A stretch of 64,000 bases of DNA from Monocercomonoides exilis (GCA_001643675.2 LSRY02000003.1:858001-922000); one strand, 5' to 3'; shown: positions 1 to 11,551, counted from the first letter of the stretch. Made by a program: numbers and translations. Notes: generated by a model from the letters alone, not told the origin.

Positions 1-2
1 AG

Positions 3-1598
3 AGGAAGGGAGAAGAGAAAGAGATTGAACATTATGATTTTGATTCAAATGGGTTTTTGTCAGAAAGAAAAGTTGAAGGAAGTGTGGCAAAAGATCTGAT
101 CAATGGTTGTGGAAATGAAATAGAAATGAGTGTGCACATTTTGTTTGGGAATGCTGAATCTCCTTCATCAACAAATTCATTCATTCTGAAAAATGCAACT
201 GAATCCGATGGAGACGGAAACATTGTGAAAGGAGACAACAGTTCAAGTTCATTGTGGATAATAATAACACTAACAATTATTCTTTTCGTTGTTCTTATTG
301 TTGTCGTTGTTCTCGCTATTCGATGGAGGAAAGTGAAGGAAAGAAATGAGGAGTTGCAAGAGATTGTGAATGACAACATCAGAAAGGATCCGAAGGCATT
401 TGAGATGGTGACGATGGAGATGTCGCCTGAGGAGCAGTGGAGAAGAGCAGAGAGGGAGGCAGAGAAGAAGAATGAGGAGAGGACAAAGAAGAGAGAATAT
501 GAGAAAAGTTTGAAACACTCGGAGTCTTCAGAACATTTATTGAGTGAGAGTGGATCAACTGAATACATTTTTGGAAAAGATTCTGATAAAAATGGAGAAT
601 GGGATTTGGAGAAGGAAGAAGAAACACGAAAGCGAACTTCATCACCATCCATCTCATCAGCAGATACAGAAACCGCATTTGTTCGAGGGGAGGATTTGTT
701 TCCCACAACTTCATCGATGTCGAATCTGGTGGATGCAATGGCATGTTCATCGCCTTATGAAAAGTTGATTGTGGATCTGAGAGATTCGTTGTTCATGTTG
801 CTTCATGGGAGGAATGAGAAGAAAGATCTGGCGATTGGCACTCTGAAGGAGAGGGAGATGACAGGAGTGCAGATGCTGTTCTGGGTGGCGAATGGAGCTT
901 TGCACTCGCTTGAAGATGAGGAAGACGAACTTCCCTCTTTGCGAGAGCTGAGTCCGCACATTGTGCTGTTCTCGGAGCACATGGTGATCTGCATTGCGCT
1001 CCACTCCGACTGCTCCTCGTCATCTGATGATTCGGATTCATCCTCAATCTCATCAACCACCATTGTGACATCTGCAAGTGAGGAGGATGATGATGATGAT
1101 GAAAGAGATTCTCTGCCCTCATCAGCGTTTGAGGATGATGAAGACAAGTGGAAGGAGTGTTTGAGGTGGAAGGCGCCAGAGCTGGTGATGAACAGGAAGA
1201 TGGGAGCAACGGAGAAGTCAGTGGCATTCTCCATCGGGATGATGCTGTGGGAGTGTGTGACACTCGAGATCCCGTTTGGAGAATACGAAGGGGAAGTGGC
1301 AGGGCAAAAGATTGCTGATGGAGAGAAGCCGGATGAGAGGGGGATTGAAGAGAGTGGATTGAAGAATATGGTGAATGCGTGTCTGTCAGCAGAGCCATCG
1401 AAAAGACCGACACTCACTGAAGTGAAGAAAGAGCTGGTTGGGCTGTTTCCTTCTGGGACATTTGTTGTGACGATGACAGATGCAATCATTCTTGAGGAAA
1501 GCAGTGAAGAGCAGGATGAAGGCAGAGAGAGCAAGGAGTGTGAAAAGGAAGGGGAAATGGAAGTGAATGAGATGAAAGGCATGTTTAACAAAGGATGA
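3..1598 (+). CDS. Beta-helix receptor-like pseudokinase, C-terminal part (5' end outside window)
   Basis: The frame is open to the left edge of the window and ends at TGA 1596-1598; a TTG at 57 is not a real start. The visible ~531 residues are a membrane-proximal ectodomain end, one TM helix (about 245-330, hydrophobic then RWRKVK), a charged juxtamembrane stretch and a kinase-like domain. Kinase C-lobe landmarks are readable: WKAPE (APE motif, ~1168), a FSIGMMLWE helix, IPFGE and PSKRP. The catalytic loop is replaced by LRELSPHIVLF (~940-970), there is no DFG, and I see no Gly-rich loop or VAIK lysine, so it should be catalytically dead. An acidic Ser/Asp insert (~1010-1110) separates the lobes. 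It is nearly identical at its C-terminus to the minus-strand gene at 25338-34424. The ligand and function are unknown. Confidence 0.85.
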   Translation, partial: RKGEEKEIEHYDFDSNGFLSERKVEGSVAKDLINGCGNEIEMSVHILFGNAESPSSTNSFILKNATESDGDGNIVKGDNSSSSLWIIITLTIILFVVLIVVVVLAIRWRKVKERNEELQEIVNDNIRKDPKAFEMVTMEMSPEEQWRRAEREAEKKNEERTKKREYEKSLKHSESSEHLLSESGSTEYIFGKDSDKNGEWDLEKEEETRKRTSSPSISSADTETAFVRGEDLFPTTSSMSNLVDAMACSSPYEKLIVDLRDSLFMLLHGRNEKKDLAIGTLKEREMTGVQMLFWVANGALHSLEDEEDELPSLRELSPHIVLFSEHMVICIALHSDCSSSSDDSDSSSISSTTIVTSASEEDDDDDERDSLPSSAFEDDEDKWKECLRWKAPELVMNRKMGATEKSVAFSIGMMLWECVTLEIPFGEYEGEVAGQKIADGEKPDERGIEESGLKNMVNACLSAEPSKRPTLTEVKKELVGLFPSGTFVVTMTDAIILEESSEEQDEGRESKECEKEGEMEVNEMKGMFNKG

Positions 1599-1687
1599 GA
1601 GCTAAAAATAAAAGAAATGTGCTTCAAACATAAATATATAACTAGAAAGAGAGTAATTCCAATGTATTTGCCTCGATTTTTAATCAA

Positions 1688-1732
1688 TTCTGAAATTCGC
1701 TTCGTTGAATTTTGAGATGAGTGAGAAAACAA
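1688..1732 (+). other. 3' flanking block shared with the paralogous gene
   Basis: About 90 bp after the stop, a block containing CTGAAATTCGCTTCGTT followed by TTTTGAGATG also occurs downstream of the paralog (reverse complement of about 25215-25256). The intervening 3' UTR differs. It could be a 3' processing or UTR element, or a leftover of the duplication. The rest of 1599-2464 is AT-rich and shows no gene. Confidence 0.5.
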
Positions 1733-2464
1733 GTCAAAGGTTTATGGCGATGGGATTTTTGAGATTTGAATTTTAAATGTTGGTTTGAGATGTTTTGTAT
1801 TGATGAGTTTTTAAAAGCATTTTTAAAAAAAAATTTAATATTCAAATTTGAACAAATCATATTCAAACATGAAAAAGGAATTGAGGAAATATTATTATTA
1901 TCCAACAAAGAAAAATGTTTCTTTTTTTAATGTTTTTCCAGATATGTTTACAAAAAGACATTTTTTTATTTTGTAAGAATAACATTCTATTTGAAGGTTG
2001 TTTTATTGCTTTCAAATTCTTCAACTTAAAATAAACATTTAAAACGTCAAATCGAAAGAAATGCCAGAGTGATATCCCTGTGAATTATTCAATAATTTCT
2101 TTTTGGAAGAATTCAAAAAAAAAGGAAGGAAAGAAGTTTTCAAGGAAACTATTTTCAAAAAAGATGAAATTCTTTTTTGTTCAAACAAGAAAAAAAAATG
2201 TATATTTATGGGAAAAAAAAAATAGAAAATATTCAATAAAGAATTGAGAAAAATACAACAAACAGAAACAGAAAATTCTCAAAATGGCTGTTTTGATTTC
2301 CAGCAACTTTCAAAAGAGAGGAAGGAAGAATGTGAATAACAGCCGAATCCAAATAAATGTCAAAAAAAAGTCAGCCGATTCTCCTCAATTTTTAAAAACA
2401 TTCTTTTCTTTCTTTTTTTTTTTATTTCCATTTTTTCAATTTTATTTTCTTTCCCTCCAGCCGC

Positions 2465-3559
2465 TCAACCACCCTTCTTTGCTTTTCTGCTACCTTGCTT
2501 CAGCATGTTCTTCTCGCCCTGCCGCCTCTCCTTCTCCCTTCCCTTGCGCCACTTCGTAAACCCCGGATCATTCACCGTGAATTGTTTTTCAATCACCCTC
2601 TCCAGCGATCGCTTGCTCGCTATACGTAAAGCGCTGCTGCTTCTAAAGTGATCGAACAGCATTGTCAGCCGCTACCGGATGATGATGTGGTCCTTCTTGT
2701 GCACCTCGATGTTTGGATATCCTTCAAACTCTATCTCCTTCACCTCCTCCTTAAACACCCTGTGGCCCAGCTTTATTAGCTCCTCCATTTCTCTCTCACT
2801 CGCCTTTCTCTCCTCTCCATTGCCTCCTATCTCATATTCTCTCTGCAACTGCACTGCGTGCAGCGGAGTAGCCTGTCTCATTGATTGCATGCTCTGCATC
2901 GGCTGAGCCTGAAGTTGAACCAGAAGTTGATGTTGCTGCTGTCGTTGTAAGGCATCAAACGATAAAAAATGAGATATCTTGATGAAACTGACACCTTGGT
3001 GCGAGTTGCCAGCAATCGAAGAGGAACGAAAATGCTGATGATGCGACAGTTGCTGCGACCTTTTCGAATTGTTGCTGCTGCCCCAACTTTCATTGCTATT
3101 ATTAATGTTGTTATAGTTGTTGCTGTTGTTGCTTCCACAGCTGTTGAAGGATGTTCCATCGGAATTGTTATTTAAATTACAATTTTTCGGGATGTTATTA
3201 TTATTAATCCCAGAAGAAAAAGATGATGTTGTTGATGATGTTGATGAAGATGAAAACGATGCTGTTGTGATTGCCACCAGCTTCTGTGTCATCTGCTGTA
3301 GTTGTTGTATTTGCAGCTACAGTTGCTGGATCTGTTGTGAGTGCAGCTGGAGAGAGGCAGAGATCGAAGAGGAGAAAGAAGAGGAAGAAGAAGAAGAGGG
3401 AGGAGGAAGAGAAGGAAATCTTGAAAAAAAGGAAAAGGGGCAAGAATATGAAGAGGAAGAAGGCTTATCATAACCATTAATCGACCAGTTGACCGCTCTG
3501 TTAATCGACGTAGCAATCAGTGAAAGAACTGAAGATGATGAAGAAGAAAAATTTAACTT
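2465..3559 (-). CDS. Ser/Asn/Gln-rich hypothetical protein, frame interrupted by two TAG codons
   Basis: One minus-strand frame stays open for about 365 codons, from a TGA at 3562-3560 down to TGA at 2467-2465, except for TAG at 3319-3317 and TAG at 2674-2672. Both sides of each TAG look coding. The first lies inside a Gln-rich run (QQIQQL before, LQIQQLQQM after); the second follows KKDHIIIR and precedes a basic C-terminal segment. Upstream is Ser/Pro-rich; the middle has Asn- and Gln-rich tracts (SNNSNNYNNINNSN). No domain is recognised. The TAGs could be C-to-T mutations in a pseudogene, readthrough sites, or mis-spliced positions. The first ATG after the upstream TAG is at 3292. Confidence 0.4.
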
Positions 3560-3944
3560 TCAATCCAGAAGGCGAGTCAAAAGTGGAAGAGTCCGATTTC
3601 TGTGTTAATGAAAATAAGAAGCACTTCTTTCTGGTTGAAAACGAATGCAAGCCAGCCATCCAATGGAAGAAAAAATTACAAAACAGAAATATATCGGAAA
3701 TTGAAAAATGAAAAAAAATGGCAAACTTATTATGAAACGCAATATGTGAATTTGAGGCAATTGTGTTACACCTTTTCAAACAACAAATTCTCAAATACGA
3801 AGAAGGCCTTCTTTCCATCAGCTAAGTCAAAAAACAATCGTAAATGAAGAGATCGAAGGAGAAGGAGAAGAAGAAGAAACCATTAAATCATCAAAAATGC
3901 TGAGTGAAATGGATTGTCTAGGAATGACACTCGACATAAAAAAT

Positions 3945-4176
3945 ACTGTTGGTCGGAATGGAAAAAATGATTTAAAAAATACATAAAAATTAGTTTTGCA
4001 TTGATTATAAAAAATTCTTAAAAAGAACATACCTGTCATCTCTTTCGCAAATGCAGAAGATTGTTCAATCACTGATGCTGTCAATCTCCTTTTCCATTGT
4101 TTCCCAGTGCTCCTTTCTCCGTCATCCTTTTTGCCACATAAGCATCCTGCTTTCAATGTTGCCATCAATTTTTTTC
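3945..4176 (-). other. Possible upstream exon and intron of the minus-strand gene at 2.5-3.6 kb
   Basis: A coding-like stretch with TLKAGCLCGKKDDGERSTGK (about 4175-4033) ends at a GTATGT donor (4032). An 87-nt interval then ends in CCAACAG, with the next block beginning at 3945 (Ser-rich, SIFDDLMVSSSS). A second frame over the same DNA also looks coding but carries two TGAs. Exon order down to 3559 could not be resolved, so treat this as a plausible but unfinished gene model or a decayed gene. Confidence 0.3.
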
Positions 4177-4351
4177 CTGAAAAAAATATCTCCGAATTCT
4201 ATTCTTTCCAAGAGCCTTTCAATTGTTGGAATTTTTCTTTTCGCTCTCATCCAAATGCTTTGAAATTGAATTTATTTTCATCCCCTCTCCCAACTGAATA
4301 CAAAAAATTTGCAATTCACATCTGCTGATTTTCTCTCGGCATAGCTCTCTT

Positions 4352-4718
4352 CTTATGATCTCCTCAGAAAAACAAAAAATTGGTTACAAATTGAATTTTT
4401 CAGATTCTTGCACTCTGAGAAGGCCACAGATGGAAACATTTTCAAAATGAACAAGAATAATAAAAAATGCAAACATCAAACTTTTCATACATTATTTTGG
4501 AAAATGAATTTCCTTCAAAGATGCTTTTCATAAAAATCATCTCGCCCAATTCCATCATCAATTCCCCATCTTTGCTGTCTCGTGAAACCATTCAAAATAA
4601 TATCGCCTATTCCACGAGATAGGTTTACTAGCCAACTCTCATCTTGCAAAATATCTATTCATTTTCAAAGATTATTAATCGATCAAAGTAACCATAACAG
4701 CAAATAAAGAAAAACAGT

Positions 4719-4763
<45 letters not shown>

Positions 4764-5135
4764 CAAAAAGATGAAGTGAATCTGTGAAAGCAAAACAAAG
4801 CCTGGGTGACTGACTGACTATTAAACGCAAATATATGATATTTGACTGATGCAAAAGAAAAGAATCACGTTATCTCAAAATGTGATTATTTCTATTGAAT
4901 AATTTCACATTTGAATGGCAACAATTTTCCATTTACACTAACAATCAAAAATAACTGATTGACTTTCAAAAATCAAAAATATGAACCAACAGTTATGAAA
5001 GGGAAAAATCACGTTCAATTATTGTTATTATCAAACATGTTTATGCTTTGAAATTGAGATTATTTTTTTTTTCTTTTCAAAAACAATAAAAAAAAACGAT
5101 TTTCCTAAAAATAGAAAAAAAATTTGTAAAAATTT
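4352..5135. other. Non-coding AT-rich stretch
   Basis: No supported gene. It contains the 37-bp poly(T) tract annotated separately. Confidence 0.6.
4720..4756. repeat. Poly(T) tract, 37 bp
   Basis: An uninterrupted run of T, by far the longest homopolymer in the window. On the minus strand it would be a poly(A) tail, but no retrotransposon ORF or retrocopy is visible next to it. Confidence 0.95.
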
Positions 5136-6287
5136 TATAATCCGGATGTTCAAAAAAAAAGTTTAATTTCAAGAATTAATTCCAATAACATAATCAAAAT
5201 ATGTTAATAGTTGATTGATCCTCCTTCATTCAATATAACTGTTTTTAGGCGTTTGTACATCGAGTGAACAAGTTCATAAATAATATCCATTTCAATTTCA
5301 TTCCAGGCATCCAAAATTGATTGTTTCAGCTCATTCGCATCTTTCTTTGGTTTTCCATCTTTGAAAACTATCCTAGATAATATGCTCCACACATTTTCGA
5401 TGATATTTAATTCTGGAGAATAAGGGTGCCATTCCACTCTGGTGATCGAAAAATTTCTGATAACATTTTGCATTTTAATTGATCGATGAATAGGTGAATT
5501 ATCGTGGATAAATCTCCCATTATTTTTGAACCGCTTGCGTGCAAAAGGAATAAATGAAAACTTCATAGTACAACAATATTCCTCAGAATTCATTGTTTCA
5601 CTAACAAAAACGATAGGTGATTTGAAATTATTACCCACTGCGGCCCATATATTTATTTTTTCATGTTTATTCTGACTTTGATGGTCGAAAATTTCCTCAT
5701 TATCTTTTTAAATCCATTCCATTCTTGTATTATCTGGTCCAAAAAATTTGAATTTTTTTCATCAGCAAAGATCGTTAGTTCCAATAATTCATCATCTCTT
5801 AAATGTTTTTCAGCAAATTCGTTTCTCTTCTCACAAGCATTCTTTGATAGGTAAGGTTTGATTTTTCTCTTTGTATATTTTCTATTTATTAAGCTCAATA
5901 GTCGATGAGCAGCGGAATTGCTGAAATTCACTCCAAGATAATCGGTCAAATCTCTGGCTCTTTGAATATTCGTATACTTCGATTCTTTTTTTACTTTCCC
6001 CAACAAAACAGGCGTAAGAATAAGTGGTCTTCCAAGTTCACGTCTGGCCAGCCGTTTTGATTGCATATAGTTTGCTTTTAAATATTTTATTTGCAGTATT
6101 GACTGAAATATTCAATAAACGAGCAATTTCGTTTCTTCCTTTTCATTGATCGCGCAGTAAATGTATTTTCTTTTGAATCGAACCTTTAGTAATTCTTGTC
6201 ATTTTGTTTTGTTTGTGTATTATTTCTTTTTTTATATTAATGCTTTTATCGTTCGCAAATTAACTTTTTTTCCCGGATCACATTTTT
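5136..6287 (-). mobile_element. Tc1/mariner-type element with imperfect terminal inverted repeats
   Basis: The left end carries ATAATCCGGATG then an A-run and AGTTTAATTT. The right end, reverse complemented, reads GTGATCCGGG, an A-run and AGTTAATTT. These imperfect inverted ends bracket a broken DD34E transposase. TA dinucleotides flank the left end, but a clean duplication cannot be confirmed. Confidence 0.6.
5204..6202 (-). pseudogene. Tc1/mariner transposase, broken
   Basis: DNA cut-and-paste transposase remnant. From ATG 6202 a helix-turn-helix region is readable (KGRNEIARLLNISVNTANKI) with an in-frame TGA before it. A frameshift then leads to RRELGRPLILTPVLL, the catalytic block with FADEK (first D), and a second frameshift near 5650 at AAAAAAT. 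The last block has HDNSPIHRS (second D) and WHPYSPELNIIENVW (E), 34 residues apart, the DD34E spacing of Tc1-like enzymes. At least one stop and two frameshifts make it inactive. Confidence 0.85.
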
Positions 6288-7037
6288 TTTTGAAAAATTT
6301 CCAGTCATATATGAAAACAAACATTTTTTTAAAATTTTTCAATCTTTTTTTAAAAACAAAGCAGATAAATCAAAAATATCATCATTTTATGTTCAGATCG
6401 ATAGATTGTTATTGCAGACTTTTTCTTTAATCATAAAAAAAAATAAAGAAGCATTATCAGGATCACATAATTCTGATGAAAAATGTGTATATATATTACA
6501 TTAAAATAAACAAATATTGAAAAAAAAGTATTTTAACGAAAATTTAAAACTTAACCAATTATAGGGAACTGACGGCACTGACGGAGATGGATTATTTTGA
6601 TCAAAAAATGTCAATGATGTCAGTGACAGGCAGCGCCTTGGAAGAAAACACCATGGGTGAAGAACGAATTTCACTTGAAGAAGGATTGAAAAATAGCCTT
6701 TCAAATATTTTCATCGTTTGATATTCTTTTTCAAATCACTTTGAAAGTTGAATTTTTTTTCTGAAGGAAAATGCTTTCGAAAAAAAGATGGAAGAGTTGA
6801 AAAAAGCTCGTTGTCAATAAGTAAAACTCGAAAAATGTGATAACTCATAATTTGGTACAAGTTTTGTTTTGTGTTTTACCAATTTTTAATCATTTTTTTA
6901 TTTCATTTAATCTGAGTGTTTAAGTATCCCAAAAAAATGACGAATATTTATCAAAAACATCCTTTGAAATTGTGAATCACAATTTATGGATTTCTTACTA
7001 AAAAGTTGACGAACATGGAACTGCAAAGAATGATTGT
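6288..7037. other. Non-coding AT-rich stretch
   Basis: I see no gene. Short ORFs here are AT-rich frames without recognisable features. It may include the 5' end of the hAT remnant that follows. Confidence 0.5.
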
Positions 7038-9600
7038 CACAGGTATTACATGTGCCCAAATTCAAAAGACGGTTTTCCTTGTGGTGTATCAGGAAGAAAA
7101 TCATATCCAAATATCATCAAACATAATTGTCAATTACTAAAACATCAGCAAATATCAACATTATTAAAGCAGCGACAACAACTTGCAATTCACAGCGAAA
7201 TGGAAAAATCAAATTATGAAAAAGCAACAATCACAAGTGAGCTTGAAGATCTATTTGTCAAAATGATTTGCAAATGCAACGCTTCATTTTTATCAGCATC
7301 GTCAGATGAAATGAACACATTTTTATATGCATTAATGCGAATCAATCAAGAAAATTCATCTTTATCACAAACTTCGATTTTCCCATATCTAACAAGAAAA
7401 AAAGTTTCTCAGATGGTTTTGAAAAGTGAAACAGCAAATAAGCTTGAAAGAATCAAATCGATCGCAAATAAAAGCTTTTGAATTTTACTGGACGGTGGAT
7501 CAGCTGGAAATGTTTCGTATACTGTTGTTTCTGTTGCTTCTCTTTCATTACAGTCATCTACATTTTTCTGGGGCCTATATCCTTGTTGTTATTCAACTGA
7601 TGAATACTCTAATATTCTGAAAAATATCATCTCAGAATTCCAGTCGTTTGATGTGACAATAAGAAGTTTTTGTGCAGACGGGTTTTCTGCGCAAAAAAAG
7701 GCAATAGAAAAATTATCAAACGCTCATTCTGAAGAAAGCACATTCGTGGAACATCATTTTGTTACTAAACATGTAACATCTATTGTTGCAGCCATTTTAC
7801 AAATCTTGTCATAAGTTCATGTTTCAGCAAAGTGCCTTTTCTTCTTGAATCAAAAAGAAAATATTGCAATTTGCTTAATTAGCCCATACCAAATCCATCA
7901 GACTTTTATTGAAAAAAACTGCTCCTTCGTTCATTGTCACAAGGTGGTACAGTTTGTTCAATTTATGTTCCTTTATTCGAAAAAAGCGCCAAATTATTGA
8001 GAAAGAAAAATGGATTTCAAAAGAAGACATAATTGACATCATAAAAGCTGAACTTGTTCTTCTTCCTTTGGCTAAGTTTCATCTTCATTTGGAATGCAAC
8101 AAAACAAAACTTTGTCACGTTTTCCCGTTTATACAACGAATTATTGGAATTTTCATTGGAATGACAAGGCATCCATTATTTTCTGAAGAGAAATGGAATG
8201 ATGCAATTTCTAATTTTCTTATCCAAACACATAATTATTTTTTTATAGGCTCTCGAGGTGAATTCATTTCTTTATCGTTCGCTGTGACTCCAATTGGCAT
8301 GGAATTGTACAGAACACAACAGTTTTCTTCTAATCTCATCAATTATTCTGGATTTTTCGATAGATTTTCTTCAGCTATTCAATCAACAAATAAAGATCAA
8401 AAGAAAATCAGGTCATTCACGAACTTTCATTGATAACTCATTCTTTGGACAATTCTGCTGATTCGTTGTTGCGGTGTCATTATTCAACATTTTTTGTTAT
8501 GTCTGAACCTTTGGAAATTCTAGAGGATAAATCAATTTTGTGTTGTGAAGCGCAAATTCATTCCATTTAAAAATTTGAGTGATGACAAATATTCAAATAA
8601 AATGGGGTTTGTAACTGTCTCGAATTAATTCTTAAAACAAACAACAAAAGATTCAAACAAAAACGAACGATTGTTATCTGATGAATTCGAACAAATTATA
8701 AATGATTTGAATAATTTCACAGAAGCAAAGGATTCTCCTGAAGGGGTTCAGGAAGTCCAAAAGTTAGATACAGTATTAGAGAATGAATCGGAAGACAAGT
8801 TCGGTTTGCAAGAGGCTGAAGACGAAGCAGTGAACGATTTGTTTGAATTATTTTCCCACAGCAACCATCAACTTTCGGAAGTTCGACAATTAAGATCTTC
8901 TCACTTTTCTTCTTATTCATCGTATTCATCTTCATCTCCATATCACTCTTCTTCTTCGGATAATTACACAATGATTGATGAAGCAATTTCAACTGATACT
9001 CAAACAAAGAAAGAACGAAAACAGAACTCAAAGGACATGGATGAAGACACAGAATGGCATGAATGCATGAATGAAGATGATCATGATGATATATCTGACA
9101 GCAGCAACATTGAAAATGATAAAGATGATGTGGAAATTCTTTTTTGGACAAAAAAGAAATCAATAATTGTGGCATAATTGTGTATAAAAGAGAGAGAATC
9201 AAATCAGATGATTGAAAGCATGATATTGACGGATTGGTTTCCTCGATTGTCATCGGCGTTAATTAAATACTGCAATAAGACCATTGGAAATTTAGACAGA
9301 AAAATAATAGAAGGCTGCGGTATGTTATTTCAACGATTCATGAAAAGCAGCTCATCCGAAGTCGTTGAGGAAGATGCAGAAATATTTTATAACGCTTTTT
9401 CTTCATATGGAGATCTGCAAACCGTCTTTTCTGGGCTTTGTCTTGCGCTTATAACTTCACCTTGCAGCGAAGCTTGCTGCGAAAGAGCCATTTCAAAAAT
9501 AAAAAACATTATTGGAAAAAAGAGATATACTTTAAGCATGCATTCGTTAGAAGCACTTCTACAAGTTTGTTTTTTTTTTTTTGCAATCAAATTTTTCTAG
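7038..9600 (+). pseudogene. hAT-type transposase, broken
   Basis: A chain of frames reads as one decayed hAT transposase. The N-terminus has a Cys/His cluster (YYMCPNSKDGFPCGVSG, about 7042-7095) resembling a BED-type finger. A frame at about 7485-7814 starts LDGGSAGN and includes CADGFSAQKKAI, matching the RNase H-like core. A block at 7909-8433 contains the family-typical TRWYSLF. An acidic/Ser-rich insert lies at 8671-9177. The C-terminal block at 9178-9600 has SPCSEACCERAISKIKN, the hATC dimerisation motif. Stops or frameshifts lie near 7481, 7815, 8433 and 9177. Terminal repeats were not found. Confidence 0.75.
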
Positions 9601-10156
9601 TATTCATATTCGCAAAATTTGTTTGTCTGATAGGAATGATGAAAATAAAGTTTATTTTTCTTTCGATTTTTTTTTAAACAATAAGAACATAGAACATTCA
9701 TTCTCGCCTGGCTTTTGAATAACTTTACTGTGAAGAGGTTAAATGTCAGAATATCGATTATTATTTGGAAATATGCAAGAATGTTTTATTTTTTCACCGA
9801 CTATTTTCACTTCTTGCTTTATAGACCTTCGTTCTTTGAAATCTTTATTCATTTCTTTTTCTTTCATTAAACAAACAGGTCATTGATTGCAATAACTTTA
9901 TTCGATTGAAAATTTTTTGAAAAAGCAAATAAAAAAAGTTCTTATTTATCCAAAACAATCATTTTAGCTAAGGCTTCTCAAGGGACGTTGATTATTTTCA
10001 GCTTTGGATGGCATTCTTTGAATCTGCTAAACAGTCAAAGCATTGATTCAATAGATTCAATCTTTTCCAATCATTATCTGCATATTTGTCTATCTTCTCT
10101 TTTCCTTTATCTTCATACAACTTATCATAAGCTGTTTTTTTTGATCAGCTTTGGCT
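9601..10156. other. Non-coding AT-rich stretch
   Basis: No supported gene. It ends in an acceptor-like TTGCAAATGCAG (about 10168-10179), after which the decayed locus at 10.2 kb becomes coding-like. Confidence 0.4.
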
Positions 10157-11551
10157 TTGTGTTTTCCTTGCAAATGCAGAAAATATACGATGATTTAACT
10201 GATTTGAGGGATGAGCCTTTCCATTTGTCAAAAAAATTATCCATTGCTCCTGAGATCTGTTCGACAGAAGCATCCGCTATTGCCTCTTTCGACACATTTG
10301 TTGCTGAGATCGATGATAATTAGAGAAGATTAAAGATTGTTCCATCAAGAGGCGGCTGAAGTGAATGAAAATCACAAGAAGTCGAAACTGAGGGAGCAAC
10401 AGACGCTTCGAATAATATGTTGTGGTGGTGACGGATCGGGGCGTTGTTTTTGTGTACGATATGATGCTTTTGGCAATGCTTTCTGTTCCGCTGGTGGAAC
10501 CGCTTCCGTCGCTTTCAGTGTCGGTGGACACGAAGTCGGGGAGCAAGCGGATCTTTGCAGCGGCAGATGTGAATGCTTTCCCGTCGATCTACGATCTGTT
10601 TGACCCGTCGCTGCAAATATGGCGATCGCAACAGTCGAGGCGTGTGGAGGTGAAGCTGGACGAGGAAGTGATGGGGCGAGGGGTTGCAGTGTGTGAAGTC
10701 GGGGAGATTGTGGAGAAGGTGCTAGAGGCAGCGGGGCTGAGGATGGAGGATGTGGTTGTGTCTCCAGCAACGATTGCGCTGGCTGTGCTGGAGGAGCGCG
10801 AAGAGGAGGAGGCAAAGATGGAGGGAGAGGGGAAGGTGATTGCAATGAGGAGAAAGGCTGGTGTCCGACAGTGCACAGAGAGTTTGCGGAGAGAATCAAA
10901 GAGAACATGAGGAAGCTGGAAGAAGTGACGGTGCCGCTGGTTGTGGAGGCGCTTGGTCTGGCTTGGCTGAGGTTTGTGAAGGCAGAGGCTGAGGTGGAAA
11001 AGTTGCATTCAGTGGAATCAGAAGTGTGCAGTTCTTCTCCGTCTGATGGCATTCAACAGGAGATTTCAAAAGCAATAGAAGCAGCAGATGGGTCTTTGTG
11101 CATAACTTCAGATGGAAGAGATAATAATGTATAAAAATATGATGAACAGATAGAAATGTCAATGAATGAATTAGGGATGAATGAGGAGTCAAGGAGAAAG
11201 GGTGGTTCTATTGATTTGGAGAAGGAAGAGGAAGAGGAAGAGGAGAAGTGAGAAGAAGAAGAAGAGGGACAGACACTTGACGAGGAATTGCCACATTTGA
11301 AGTTTTTGAGGCTGATTGACGAGAGTGCATATGTGAAATGGTAGGACGATCTTGTGATGATGACCGTGATGTGGCAGCTGGTGGATCTGTGTGACGGGCA
11401 GGAGCTGATTGTGATGAAGCCAGTTGTGGAAAGGATGATACAGCCGGATGGGACGATGAGCATCAAGTTCATTGGGGAGAGGCTGTTTGTGAGGAGAGAG
11501 AAGAGAAGAGAACGGTGTGGAGGTGTGTATTTGGCATCGGATGGGGCATAG
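10157..11551 (+). pseudogene. Decayed protein-coding locus, unidentified, comparatively GC-rich
   Basis: Frames join into one degraded coding region. An exon-like block after CAG at about 10179 (KIYDDLTDLRDEPFHLSKK) runs to a TAG. A longer block at 10422-10910 (SVDTKSGSKRIFAAADVNAF, then EVGEIVEKVLEAAGLRMEDV) is followed by a frameshift near 10860 to FAERIKENMRKLEEVTVPLV (to 11134). A Glu-rich stretch and a final block (QELIVMKPVVERMIQPDGTM) run to 11551, with TGA and TAG interruptions at about 11249 and 11343. Base composition is clearly richer in G/C than its neighbours. I do not recognise the family. Confidence 0.55.

Noticed and set aside
5638-5660. Programmed frameshift in the Tc1/mariner transposase at ATGAAAAAATAAAT
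   Set aside because: The zero-frame codons do not give a proper slippery heptamer (G AAA AAA T), and the gene has another stop and frameshift, so it is simply broken.
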